Source: Fen-1231 sp035286465 (GTDB lineage: Bacteria; Gemmatimonadota; Gemmatimonadetes; Gemmatimonadales; Gemmatimonadaceae). From it: DNA of 33,670 nucleotides. The stretch is taken from assembly GCA_035286465.1 (NCBI GenBank), contig DATEDF010000092.1:1-33670 (forward strand), in the 5' to 3' direction. The translations under genes and the position numbers were made by a program. Position 1 is the first letter of the stretch, and every line of letters starts with the position of its first letter. A model generated the notes under the pieces. It searched no databases. It saw only the letters and a list, made by a program, of their open reading frames with translations, and was not told the DNA's origin. Positions 15,943 to 26,149 of this stretch are shown in pieces.

Positions 15943-15970
15943 GCGCAATTCGCCCCGCGCAATTCGCCCC
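15943..15970. repeat. Two exact 14-bp tandem repeats
   Basis: GCGCAATTCGCCCC occurs twice, at 15943-15956 and 15957-15970, between the terminator hairpin and the pseudopilin stop codon. The 14-bp period again equals two 7-base words. Confidence 0.8.
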
Positions 15971-15986
15971 GCACCGCGCGGCTCGC

Positions 15987-16592
15987 CTACTGATTCGACT
16001 CCTTCCACACGCCGTCGGACATCATCCGCCAGATTCGCACCTTCGACGTCGCGCCCGACACCTGCAGCGCGCGGAAGTCCTCCTTGCGCGCGCTCTGCCC
16101 CGAGCCGACGTAAACCACCACTTCGCCGCTCGAGGAGCCGTCGGGCTTCAGCGTGAGGGTCGGGCACGACGTACAGGTCCCGAGAGCGCCGGAGGCATTG
16201 ACGTAGGAGAGCCCGGGCCCCGTCGCGTAGTACGGGGTCGCGCCGTCAATCGTGGACGGCGGGATCACGAACTTCATCCGCTCGGCGAGCGACCGCCAGT
16301 TGCGCTTTTCGTACGACTGCCAGAGACCGTTCCCGTTCGAGTCCTCGGCGATCCGGAACTGGCTCTGCGTGAAGAAGAACGTGAGGAGCACGGGCGCGTT
16401 GATTTGCACGGCGCGGATCTGCGCGCCCATGATCTGGTTCTGGATGACGCGCGTCTGGGAGTCCATCCGGAACCGCTGAAAGTCAATGTTCGGCAGCGCG
16501 ATCGCGGCGAGAATCCCGATCAGCCCGAGGGCGATCGCCAACTCGATCACGGTCCAACCTGATCGCTCGCGCCGTGTGCGGAAAGGAGGCAT
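15987..16592 (-). CDS. FimT/GspH-like pseudopilin, second copy
   Basis: The ATG at 16592 gives a 12-residue leader, MPPFRTRRERSG, followed by WTVIELAIALGLIGILAAIALP. Glu at +5 is kept, but +1 is Trp, where Phe or Met is usual. The 201-residue protein parallels the FimT-like protein of the other cluster. Residues DSNGNGLWQSYE form a complete EF-hand-type loop (D1, N3, N5, G6, E12). CTSC near residue 138 may be a disulfide loop. It is a single-gene unit with its own terminator, separated from the main pseudopilin operon by the regulator gene. It probably contributes an alternative minor pilin to the same machinery. Confidence 0.87.
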   Translation of the reverse strand: MPPFRTRRERSGWTVIELAIALGLIGILAAIALPNIDFQRFRMDSQTRVIQNQIMGAQIRAVQINAPVLLTFFFTQSQFRIAEDSNGNGLWQSYEKRNWRSLAERMKFVIPPSTIDGATPYYATGPGLSYVNASGALGTCTSCPTLTLKPDGSSSGEVVVYVGSGQSARKEDFRALQVSGATSKVRIWRMMSDGVWKESNQ

Positions 16593-16612
16593 GGGACGGG
16601 GAATTCCGGAAG

Positions 16613-16641
16613 TTGGACGTCTGGCGCGGACGCGGTATACT
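16613..16641 (+). promoter_or_regulatory. Sigma-70-type promoter for coaE
   Basis: TTGGAC at 16613-16618 and TATACT at 16636-16641 are separated by exactly 17 bp, a near-consensus housekeeping promoter. The expected transcription start, about 16648, falls inside a 14-bp palindrome. The coaE ATG lies at 16720, giving a leader of about 70 nt. Confidence 0.72.
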
Positions 16642-16654
16642 GCCGACGTCGGCA
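16641..16654. promoter_or_regulatory. 14-bp perfect palindrome at the coaE start site
   Basis: TGCCGACGTCGGCA is a perfect palindrome with GACGTC at its centre. It overlaps the last base of the -10 box and spans the predicted transcription start, the classical place for a repressor operator. No regulator is known from the sequence. Confidence 0.5.
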
Positions 16655-16719
16655 CTGGTCTCAAGGTAACCCGCCCCCCCGCGCGCTGCGAAGTGGCGCA
16701 GATCACAGGAATCAGCCCG

Positions 16720-17334
16720 ATGCTCGTCGTGGGACTCACCGGGAACATCGCGAGCGGGAAGTCCACGGTCGCGCGCGCGCTCGCGGCGCGGGGCGTGACC
16801 GTGATTGACGCCGACGTGCTCGCCCGGGCCGCCGTCGGCCCTGGCTCCGCCGCACTGTCGAGAATCGTGACACGATGGGGTCCCGCGTTGCTCGGCGCTG
16901 ACGGCGCGCTCGACCGCGCGGCGCTTCGCCGGCACGTCTTCGGGCATCCCGCGGAACTCGCCGCCCTGAACGCGATCGTGCACCCCGAAGTCGCGCGGCG
17001 CCGCGACGCGCTGCTCGACGCGGCGCGCACGCGTGGCGAGCGGATCGTCGTGTGCGACATCCCGCTCCTCTTCGAGGCCGGCCTCACGGGCGAGGTGGAT
17101 GTGGTGGTGCTGGTGGACGCGCCGGCGGCCGTGCGCCTCGAGCGCCTGCGGCGCGACCGGGCGCTGAGTGAGGAGGACGCGCAGGCCATGATCGCCGCGC
17201 AGCTCCCCGCCGAGGCGAAGCGCCCGGGAGCGGACTTCGTGATCGAGAACGCCGGCTCGCGCGAGGCGCTCGCCGCGCGCGTGGACGACGTCTGGCGCGC
17301 CATCGAGGCACGAGCGGGAGTTACGTCAGCTTGA
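16720..17334 (+). CDS. coaE: Dephospho-CoA kinase
   Basis: This enzyme catalyses the last step of coenzyme A synthesis, phosphorylating the ribose 3'-OH of dephospho-CoA. The 204-residue protein has the P-loop GLTGNIASGKST with K14, DADVLAR after strand 2, the HPEV segment typical of CoaE (NAIVHPEVARRR), and a Walker-B-like VVCDIPLLFEAGL. The LID region LERLRRDRALSEEDA follows. The ATG at 16720 places the P-loop at the N-terminus as in the family. A sigma-70-like promoter with a palindromic operator candidate lies upstream, and the gcvH promoter overlaps its stop codon. Confidence 0.95.
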   Translation: MLVVGLTGNIASGKSTVARALAARGVTVIDADVLARAAVGPGSAALSRIVTRWGPALLGADGALDRAALRRHVFGHPAELAALNAIVHPEVARRRDALLDAARTRGERIVVCDIPLLFEAGLTGEVDVVVLVDAPAAVRLERLRRDRALSEEDAQAMIAAQLPAEAKRPGADFVIENAGSREALAARVDDVWRAIEARAGVTSA

Positions 17335-17359
17335 GAAGGGCCAAGCCGACGCGTTTAAT
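17331..17359 (+). promoter_or_regulatory. Sigma-70-type promoter for gcvH
   Basis: TTGAGA at 17331-17336, overlapping the coaE stop codon, and TTTAAT at 17354-17359 are separated by 17 bp. The start site would be near 17366, about 27 nt before the gcvH ATG. This suggests gcvH can be transcribed separately from coaE. Confidence 0.65.
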
Positions 17360-17392
17360 TCACCTCATTCCGCATCCCGCAACCCGCCTCCG

Positions 17393-17785
17393 ATGTCCAA
17401 TATCCCGGCCGATCTCCGCTACACTTCCGACCACGAGTACGTGAAAGCCACGCCGGATGCCGGCGTCGTCGCGGTGGGCATCACCGACTACGCCCAAGGT
17501 GAACTCGGCGACGTGGTTTATCTCGAGCTGCCCAAGCCCGGCGCGAAGTTCGGCGCCCACGACAGCTTTGGCACGATCGAGGCGGTCAAGGCGGTCAGCG
17601 ACCTGTTCTGTCCTGTGGCGGGCGAAGTCGTCGCGGTGAACGGTCGCCTCGAGGCCGAGCCGGCGCTCGTCAACTCGGACGCTTACGGCGAAGGGTGGAT
17701 GATCAAGCTGAAGGTTGCGGACCCGGCGGCCGTGAAGGGGCTGATGGACGCGGGAGCGTACGCCAAGCACCTGGACGGGAAGTAG
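17393..17785 (+). CDS. gcvH: Glycine cleavage system H protein
   Basis: GcvH is the lipoyl-carrier protein that shuttles the aminomethyl group between the P, T and L proteins of the glycine cleavage system. The 130-residue length is normal. The lipoylated lysine is K66 in GTIEAVKAVSDL; ITDYAQGELGDVVYLELP and LVNSDAYGEGWMIKL are family signatures. It is convergent with gcvP, with only 14 bp between their stop codons, and has its own likely promoter. A LipM-type octanoyl/lipoyl transferase gene lies 3 kb downstream. gcvT is not in the window. Confidence 0.97.
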   Translation: MSNIPADLRYTSDHEYVKATPDAGVVAVGITDYAQGELGDVVYLELPKPGAKFGAHDSFGTIEAVKAVSDLFCPVAGEVVAVNGRLEAEPALVNSDAYGEGWMIKLKVADPAAVKGLMDAGAYAKHLDGK

Positions 17786-17799
17786 CGGCAAGGGCGAGT

Positions 17800-20736
<2,937 letters not shown>

Positions 20737-20836
20737 CGCGATAGAAAGGTAACGACGGCCCGGACGGCTTACAGGAGGCGCGGAAGTGTGGAACCCGCGC
20801 GGCCCCCGCGTCTCCAGCGCGCGCTAGATTCTCGTC

Positions 20837-21019
20837 ATGACCTCACCTCGTGGCGTAACCTTCGTGTCGGCCCGCGCCGAGGCGGCGCGCGCCGGCATCA
20901 GCTTCGGCAGCGCGCTCGCCATCGCCATCTCCTGGAGCCAGCACCATTCGATTCTCTGGGCGATTCTCCAGGGGTTCTTTTCCTGGCTGTACGTGATCTA
21001 CTTCGCGCTCACGCGCTGA
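20837..21019 (+). CDS. 60-residue conserved small membrane protein
   Basis: The protein has a polar N-terminal 15 residues, then GISFGSALAIAISWSQHHSILWAILQGFFSWLYVIYFALTR, quoted here by its ends SFGSALAIAIS and FSWLYVIYFAL, which would form two short membrane helices joined by a His-containing turn. Similar tiny proteins with SxNxSILWAxxHGxxxWxYVxY patterns occur in several phyla; function unknown. The ATG at 20837 is preceded by a TAGATT -10-like box at 20825-20830, so the message may be nearly leaderless. It ends 13 bp before the LipM-type gene and may be co-transcribed with it. Confidence 0.72.
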   Translation: MTSPRGVTFVSARAEAARAGISFGSALAIAISWSQHHSILWAILQGFFSWLYVIYFALTR

Positions 21020-21032
21020 GCGGGGGCCGGGA

Positions 21033-21803
21033 GTGCGGTGGCGCGTGCTGGACTCCGGCCGGCTCGACGGCCCCGAGCAGATGGCGCTCGACGCCGGGCT
21101 GTTGGACCGCGCGCGCGCGACGGGCGAGGCGGTGCTGCGCGTGTACGGCTGGTCCCGGCCGACGCTGTCGTTCGGGCGCCACGAGGTGGCAAGAGCGCGA
21201 TTTGCGTGCGCGGCGATCGAGCGCGCGAACATCGGTGTGGTGCGACGTCCGACGGGCGGTCGCGTGCTCCTGCACGACCGCGAGGTCACCTACAGCGTGA
21301 CGGCGCCGGCGCCGGACGGCGAGAGCGTGGGGCCGAGCTACCGGCGCATCAACGCGCTGCTCCTCGACGCGCTCGCCTGCCTGGGCGTACGCGCCGCCGC
21401 GACGCCGGCCGGCCGCGCGCGACGAACCCCGGGCGCCGGGCTGGTCTCGTGTTTCGCGGAGCCGTCGGCCGGAGAGCTCGTGGTGGATGGGCGCAAGCTC
21501 GTGGGGAGCGCGCAGCTCCGCGAGCGCGGGGCGCTCCTGCAGCACGGCTCGATTCTCGTGGACGACGACCAGGGACGGATCGTCGAGTTCGCGGCCGGCC
21601 CGCTCGCGCCCGCGCCTCCGGCCGCGACACTGCGCGCGGTGCTGGGCCGTGCGCCGTCGTACGCGGAGGTCCGCGAGGCGCTGGTGGCGGCACTGGCGGC
21701 ACGGGAGGGCGAGGCCGCCACGCTCGACGCCGCCGAGGCGGACCACTTCGCCGCGCCGCACCGCGCGCGCTACGGGAGCGCGGGGTGGACGTGGCGACGG
21801 TAG
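21033..21803 (+). CDS. LipM-type lipoyl/octanoyl protein transferase
   Basis: The 256-residue protein belongs to the biotin/lipoate A/B ligase fold. RRPTGGRVLLHDREVTYS is the conserved acyl-binding segment. SCFAEPSAGELVVDGRK then LVGSAQLRERGALLQHGSIL matches octanoyltransferases of the LipM type, with the candidate catalytic C140 and lysine K155. In Bacillus, LipM moves octanoate from acyl-carrier protein to GcvH, so the nearby gcvH is a natural acceptor. A lipoate-protein ligase of the LplA type is the alternative, since both share the fold. The start is a GTG at 21033 with a GGGGGCCGGGA purine stretch upstream. Confidence 0.83.
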   Translation: MRWRVLDSGRLDGPEQMALDAGLLDRARATGEAVLRVYGWSRPTLSFGRHEVARARFACAAIERANIGVVRRPTGGRVLLHDREVTYSVTAPAPDGESVGPSYRRINALLLDALACLGVRAAATPAGRARRTPGAGLVSCFAEPSAGELVVDGRKLVGSAQLRERGALLQHGSILVDDDQGRIVEFAAGPLAPAPPAATLRAVLGRAPSYAEVREALVAALAAREGEAATLDAAEADHFAAPHRARYGSAGWTWRR

Positions 21804-21837
21804 CCGCGTAATGTTGGCCGACTCTGTCCGGAGCGCC

Positions 21838-23499
21838 ATGCGGCTCGATACGGTTGGACGCAACGCGCGGGCCGCCTTCGGGTTGGTGTCCCTCCTCGCG
21901 GCGGCGTGCGGCGAGGGCGCCGGCCGTGGGGGCACGATTGTCATCGCCACGGCGCAGGACCCCGACGGCCTCCTGCCCGCGACCTACGAGACGCGCGAGG
22001 CTCGCGTCGTCGGGGAGCTGCTGTTCGACCGGCTCGCGGAACGCGGCCCCGCGCTCAACACCGTAGGCGATGTCGGCTTTGAACCGCGGCTTGCGCGGCG
22101 CTGGGAGTGGTCGCGCGACTCGCTCTCGGTGCGGTTCCACCTCGACCCGCGGGCGCGCTGGCACGATGGCCGGCCGGTGCGCGCCGGCGACGTGCGGTTC
22201 GCCTTTCTGCTGTACACGGATCCGGCGGTCGCGTCCCGGCTCGGCGGAGACCTGCGCGAGGCGATGGACTCGATCAGCGTGTCGGACTCGCTCACGTGCA
22301 CGGCGTGGTTCAGGACGCGGACGCCCGAGCAGTTCAACACGCTGGTGACAACCCTCGCGCCCCTGCCGGAACACCTGCTCGGCGGCGTGCGGCGCGATTC
22401 GGTGCGCACGTCGGCATTCGCACTGGCGCCGGTGGGCAGCGGGCCGTTCCGGTTCGTGAAGTGGGAACCGCGCCAGCGGCTGGAGATCGCCGCGGTCGAG
22501 TCGTTCTACCGGGGCCGGCCCGTGCTCGACCGGGTCATCTGGAGCTACGCCCCGGAGATGTCCACGCTGGTGCAGAAGCTCTTCGCGGGCGAAGCGGACT
22601 TCTTCGACATGGTGCCACCCCCGAGCGTTCCCGAAGCCGCGAGTCACCCGGACGTCCGGCTCCTGCCGCGCGGCAACTTCGACTACTCGTTCCTGCAGCT
22701 CAACCTGTTCGACGGGCCGAGCGAGCGGCCGCATCCGCTGTTCGCCGACCGCGCACTGCGCCGCGCGCTGGCGATGGGGCTCGACCGGCGCGCGCTGGTG
22801 CGCAGCCTCTTCGACACGCTCGGCCACGTCCTGGCCGGTCCGTTCGTGCGGGCCCAGTGGTCGGCGGATACGTCGCTCGCGCAGCTGCCGTTCGATCGCG
22901 CCGCCGCCGCGCGCACGCTCGATTCCCTCGGCTGGCGCGTGGGGCCCGACGGCGTGCGCACGCGCGGCGGCCGGCCGCTCGCCTTCCGGCTGCTCTATCC
23001 GGCTTCCAGCACGAACCGGAAGAACATGTCGGTGCTGATCCAGGAGCAGTTGCGCGGCCTCGGCGTGCGGGTGGAGCTGGATGGGGCCGACAACAATGCC
23101 TTCGTCGCGCGCGGCAGGGCGCGCCAGTACGACGCCTACTTCGGCGGCCTGATCGCGACGCCGAGCCCGAGCGGCATCCGGCAGACCTGGACGAGCGACG
23201 CCGCGAAGCCCGGCGGATTCAACACAGGTCGCTACCTGAACACCGCGTTCGACGCGCAGGTGGACAGCGCGCTCAACGCGCGCGACGTCGCGTCGGCGAA
23301 GGCGTATTACCGCGCGGCCTACCGGATCATCAACGAGGACGCGCCCGCGATCTGGCTCTACGAACCGCCCCAGGTCGCCGGCGCGCACCGGCGCCTGCGC
23401 ACAGGCCCGCTGCGCGCGGACGCGTGGTGGCTGGACATCCCTGCGTGGTCCATCGTGCCGGGCACGCGGCTCTCGCGCGACTCCGCCGCCGCGCCGTAA
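21838..23499 (+). CDS. Peptide/oligopeptide ABC transporter substrate-binding lipoprotein
   Basis: This is an SBP family 5 (DppA/OppA-type) extracytoplasmic receptor of 553 residues. The start at 21838 has GGAG close upstream and gives a signal peptide ending LLAAAC (Cys24), lipobox-like with Ala at -3; an ATG at 21811 would add nine residues. Family landmarks are TAQDPDGLLPATYETREARVVG split across the first strands, the LARRWEWSRDSLSVRFHL signature, WHDGRPVRAGDVRFAF and the C-terminal RIINEDAPAIWLYEP. It is followed 3 bp later by the DppB-like permease, so it belongs to the same operon. Substrate class, di- or oligopeptide, cannot be told from sequence. Confidence 0.93.
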   Translation: MRLDTVGRNARAAFGLVSLLAAACGEGAGRGGTIVIATAQDPDGLLPATYETREARVVGELLFDRLAERGPALNTVGDVGFEPRLARRWEWSRDSLSVRFHLDPRARWHDGRPVRAGDVRFAFLLYTDPAVASRLGGDLREAMDSISVSDSLTCTAWFRTRTPEQFNTLVTTLAPLPEHLLGGVRRDSVRTSAFALAPVGSGPFRFVKWEPRQRLEIAAVESFYRGRPVLDRVIWSYAPEMSTLVQKLFAGEADFFDMVPPPSVPEAASHPDVRLLPRGNFDYSFLQLNLFDGPSERPHPLFADRALRRALAMGLDRRALVRSLFDTLGHVLAGPFVRAQWSADTSLAQLPFDRAAAARTLDSLGWRVGPDGVRTRGGRPLAFRLLYPASSTNRKNMSVLIQEQLRGLGVRVELDGADNNAFVARGRARQYDAYFGGLIATPSPSGIRQTWTSDAAKPGGFNTGRYLNTAFDAQVDSALNARDVASAKAYYRAAYRIINEDAPAIWLYEPPQVAGAHRRLRTGPLRADAWWLDIPAWSIVPGTRLSRDSAAAP

Positions 23500-23502
23500 C
23501 GC

Positions 23503-24477
23503 TTGCGACGGCTTCTCCTCTCGCGCGCGGCGCAGGCCGCCGTTGTCATCGCGCTGGTCGCGACGCTCGCGTTCGTGCTGATCCATGTCGCGCCCGGTGA
23601 CCCGTTCTCGGCGAGTCTCGACGATCCGTCGGTCACGGCGGACATTCGCGCGACGCAGCGCGCCCAGTGGGGATACGATCGGCCGCTCCCGCAGCAGTAT
23701 GTGCGCTGGATCGCCAATCTCGCCCGCCTCGAGCTCGGCTGGTCGCACACCCACGCACGCCCCGTGAAGGAGGTGCTGGCCCGCAGAGTTCCCAACACCC
23801 TCCTGCTGATGGCCACCGCACTCGGGCTCGGACTCGTGGCGGGCGTGGCGCTCGGTACGTGGCAGGCGGCCCGTCAGGGTTCGCGCTCTGAGCGCGCGAG
23901 CGGCGCGCTCGCGCTGCTCGCGCTTTCGGCGCCGGAGTTCCTCGTCGCGCTCGGGGCGCTCGGCCTGTTCGCGGTGCGCTGGCGGCTGCTCCCGGTGAGC
24001 GGGATGGTGGATCCCGTGCTGCACGACGGCCTCTCGCTCGCCGGCCGGGCGGCCGACGTACTGCGCCACCTGCTGCTGCCCGCCGGCACCCTCGCGCTGC
24101 TGACCACGGCGGCCGTGTCACGCTTTCACCGGAGCGCGATGCTGGCGGTGTTGCCGGAGGAGTTCGTCCGCACCGCGCGCGCCAAGGGGGTGACCGAGGT
24201 CGCCGTGCTGGTCCGACACGCGCTCCGGAACGCGCTCGGTCCCGTGATCACGATCGCGGGGCTGATGCTGCCGGCGCTGTTCGGTGGCGCCGTGTTCGTC
24301 GAGAAGATTTTCGGGTGGCCGGGCATGGGGCTCACGATGGTGAACGCGGTCGGCGGGCGCGACTACCCGCTGGTCCTGGCCAGCGTGCTGGTCGGGAGCG
24401 TCCTGGTGGCGCTCGGCGGCGCGGTGGCCGAGGTGCTCGCGGCGGTGGCGGATCCGCGCGTGCGGGGCGCCGCGTGA
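23503..24477 (+). CDS. ABC transporter permease, DppB/OppB type
   Basis: The 324-residue integral membrane protein starts at TTG 23503, which keeps the family N-terminal helix (AVVIALVATLAFVLIHVAPGDPF). About six membrane helices are expected. The EAA coupling loop is EEFVRTARAKGVTEVAVLVRHALRN split as EEFVRTARAKGVTE and VRHALRNALGPV. GGAVFVEKIFGWPGMG is typical of DppB. Its stop overlaps the next permease's GTG by 4 bp. A shorter extracellular region than some OppB proteins is unremarkable. Confidence 0.93.
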   Translation: MRRLLLSRAAQAAVVIALVATLAFVLIHVAPGDPFSASLDDPSVTADIRATQRAQWGYDRPLPQQYVRWIANLARLELGWSHTHARPVKEVLARRVPNTLLLMATALGLGLVAGVALGTWQAARQGSRSERASGALALLALSAPEFLVALGALGLFAVRWRLLPVSGMVDPVLHDGLSLAGRAADVLRHLLLPAGTLALLTTAAVSRFHRSAMLAVLPEEFVRTARAKGVTEVAVLVRHALRNALGPVITIAGLMLPALFGGAVFVEKIFGWPGMGLTMVNAVGGRDYPLVLASVLVGSVLVALGGAVAEVLAAVADPRVRGAA

Positions 24478-25346
24478 GCAGCGAACCGTTCGCCGGCCTC
24501 GCACGCGCGATGGTGCGCCGGGTGCTGCGTTCGACCGGCGCGCGCGTCGCGTGCGCCGTGCTCGCGCTCTTCGTGATCGCCGCGATCGCCGCGCCGCTCG
24601 TCGCGCCGTACGATCCCACGGTGCATCCCGATCCCGTCCTGCTGAAGAATCTCCCGCCGTCCGCGGCGCACCCGTTCGGCACCGACCCCTTCTCGCGCGA
24701 CGTCCTGAGCCGGGTGATCTTCGGGGCACGCGTCTCGCTCGGAGTCGCGGCGGCGTCGGTGCTGATCGCCGTCTCGCTTGGCACGGCGTTGGGCGCCGTC
24801 GCCGGGCTCGCGGGCGGCTGGGTGGATGCCGTGTGCATGCGCGCCGTGGACGCCGTGCTCTCGGTGCCGAGGTTGCTGCTCCTCATCGCGCTCGTCGCCA
24901 GCACCGGGCCTCTGCCCGTCGGCGGCATCATCCTGCTCCTCGGCCTGACGGGCTGGCCCGCGACGAGCCGGATCGTGCGCGCCGAAGTGCGGGCGTTGCG
25001 CGAGAGGGACTTCGTCGTCGCCGCGCGCGCGATGGGCGTCGCCCGACACCGCATCCTCTCCCGCCACCTGCTCCCCGCGGTGGCGCCGCAGGTGCTCGTC
25101 GCGGCCACGGTGGCTTTCGCGTCCGTCATCCCGCTCGAAGCGGGCCTCTCCTTTCTCGGCCTGGGCGTTCGCCCGCCCACTCCGAGCTGGGGAAGCATCA
25201 TTCTCGACGGCGCCGACCGGCCGGCGCAGCTCTGGTGGCTCGTGCTCTTTCCGGGAATGGCCATCGTGGGGGTGGTGTTCGCGGTGAACGCGATCGGCGA
25301 GCGGCTGCGCGAGGCCGTGGATCCGCGCCAGGAGGCGTCGCGATGA
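24474..25346 (+). CDS. ABC transporter permease, DppC/OppC type
   Basis: The GTG at 24474 overlaps the DppB stop. The 290-residue protein shows the DppC N-terminal helix, HPFGTDPFSRDVLSRVIFGAR, the conserved periplasmic motif quoted as GTDPFSRDVLSRV, and the EAA loop RDFVVAARAMGVARHRILSRHLLP, quoted by its core RDFVVAARAMGV. LSFLGLGVRPPTPSWG is a family hallmark. With DppB it forms the transmembrane channel. Its stop overlaps the downstream ATPase start by 4 bp. Confidence 0.93.
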   Translation: MSSEPFAGLARAMVRRVLRSTGARVACAVLALFVIAAIAAPLVAPYDPTVHPDPVLLKNLPPSAAHPFGTDPFSRDVLSRVIFGARVSLGVAAASVLIAVSLGTALGAVAGLAGGWVDAVCMRAVDAVLSVPRLLLLIALVASTGPLPVGGIILLLGLTGWPATSRIVRAEVRALRERDFVVAARAMGVARHRILSRHLLPAVAPQVLVAATVAFASVIPLEAGLSFLGLGVRPPTPSWGSIILDGADRPAQLWWLVLFPGMAIVGVVFAVNAIGERLREAVDPRQEASR

Positions 25347-26149
25347 CGGCGCCCGCCCTCCTCGCGGTCCGGGACCTCCGCACGACGTACCTGCGGGCGA
25401 GTGGCCCCGCGCGGGCCGTGGACGGCGTCTCCTTCGACGTGGCGTCCGGCGAGACCGTCGCCCTCGTCGGCGAGTCGGGCTGCGGAAAGACGGCGATCGC
25501 GCTCTCGCTGATGCGCCTGCTCCCGCGCCATGGTCGCATCGAGCCCGGCAGCCAGGTCGCATTCGACGGCCGGGACCTGCTCGGGCTCGACGAGCGCGCG
25601 ATGCGCGACCTCCGGGGCCGGCGGCTCGCGATGATCTTTCAGGAACCGGCGTCGGCGCTCAACCCCGTGATGAGGGTGGGCGAGCAGGTGGCGGAGGTGG
25701 CGCGCGTACACGGAGAGCGGTCCCGGCGCGCGGCCTGGGAACGCGCCGTGGCGATGCTCCGGCGCACGGGAATCGCCGACGCGCCGGCGCGCGCGCGGCA
25801 GTACCCGCACGAACTCTCGGGCGGGATGCGCCAGCGCGTGCTCATCGCGATGGCGCTCCTGCTCGAGCCCGCGCTCGTGATCGCCGACGAGCCCACCTCC
25901 GCGCTCGACGTCACCGTGCAGGCGCAGATTCTGGACCTGCTGCGCGAACTGCAGCGCGAGACCGGCACGGCGGTGCTCTTCATCACGCACGATTTCGGGG
26001 TGGTCGCCGAGCTCTGCTCGCGCGCGCTGGTGATGCGCGAGGGGCGTCTCGTCGAGGACGCGCCGGTCGAGCGCCTGTTCGCCGCGCCCGCGCACCCGTA
26101 CACGGCCGAGCTCCTGCGCGCGGTGCCCCGGCTGGCGGAGCGCCCATGA
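25343..26149 (+). CDS. ABC transporter ATP-binding protein, DppD/OppD type
   Basis: The 268-residue ATPase has Walker A GESGCGKT, the Q-loop IFQEPASALNPVM, signature ELSGGMRQR and Walker B LVIADEPTSALD, followed by the switch His in FITHDFG. It ends directly after HPYTAELL, so the C-terminal oligopeptide/dipeptide domain of about 50 residues found in many DppD proteins is absent. The ATG overlaps the DppC stop by 4 bp and its own stop overlaps the next gene by 4 bp. Confidence 0.94.
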   Translation: MTAPALLAVRDLRTTYLRASGPARAVDGVSFDVASGETVALVGESGCGKTAIALSLMRLLPRHGRIEPGSQVAFDGRDLLGLDERAMRDLRGRRLAMIFQEPASALNPVMRVGEQVAEVARVHGERSRRAAWERAVAMLRRTGIADAPARARQYPHELSGGMRQRVLIAMALLLEPALVIADEPTSALDVTVQAQILDLLRELQRETGTAVLFITHDFGVVAELCSRALVMREGRLVEDAPVERLFAAPAHPYTAELLRAVPRLAERP

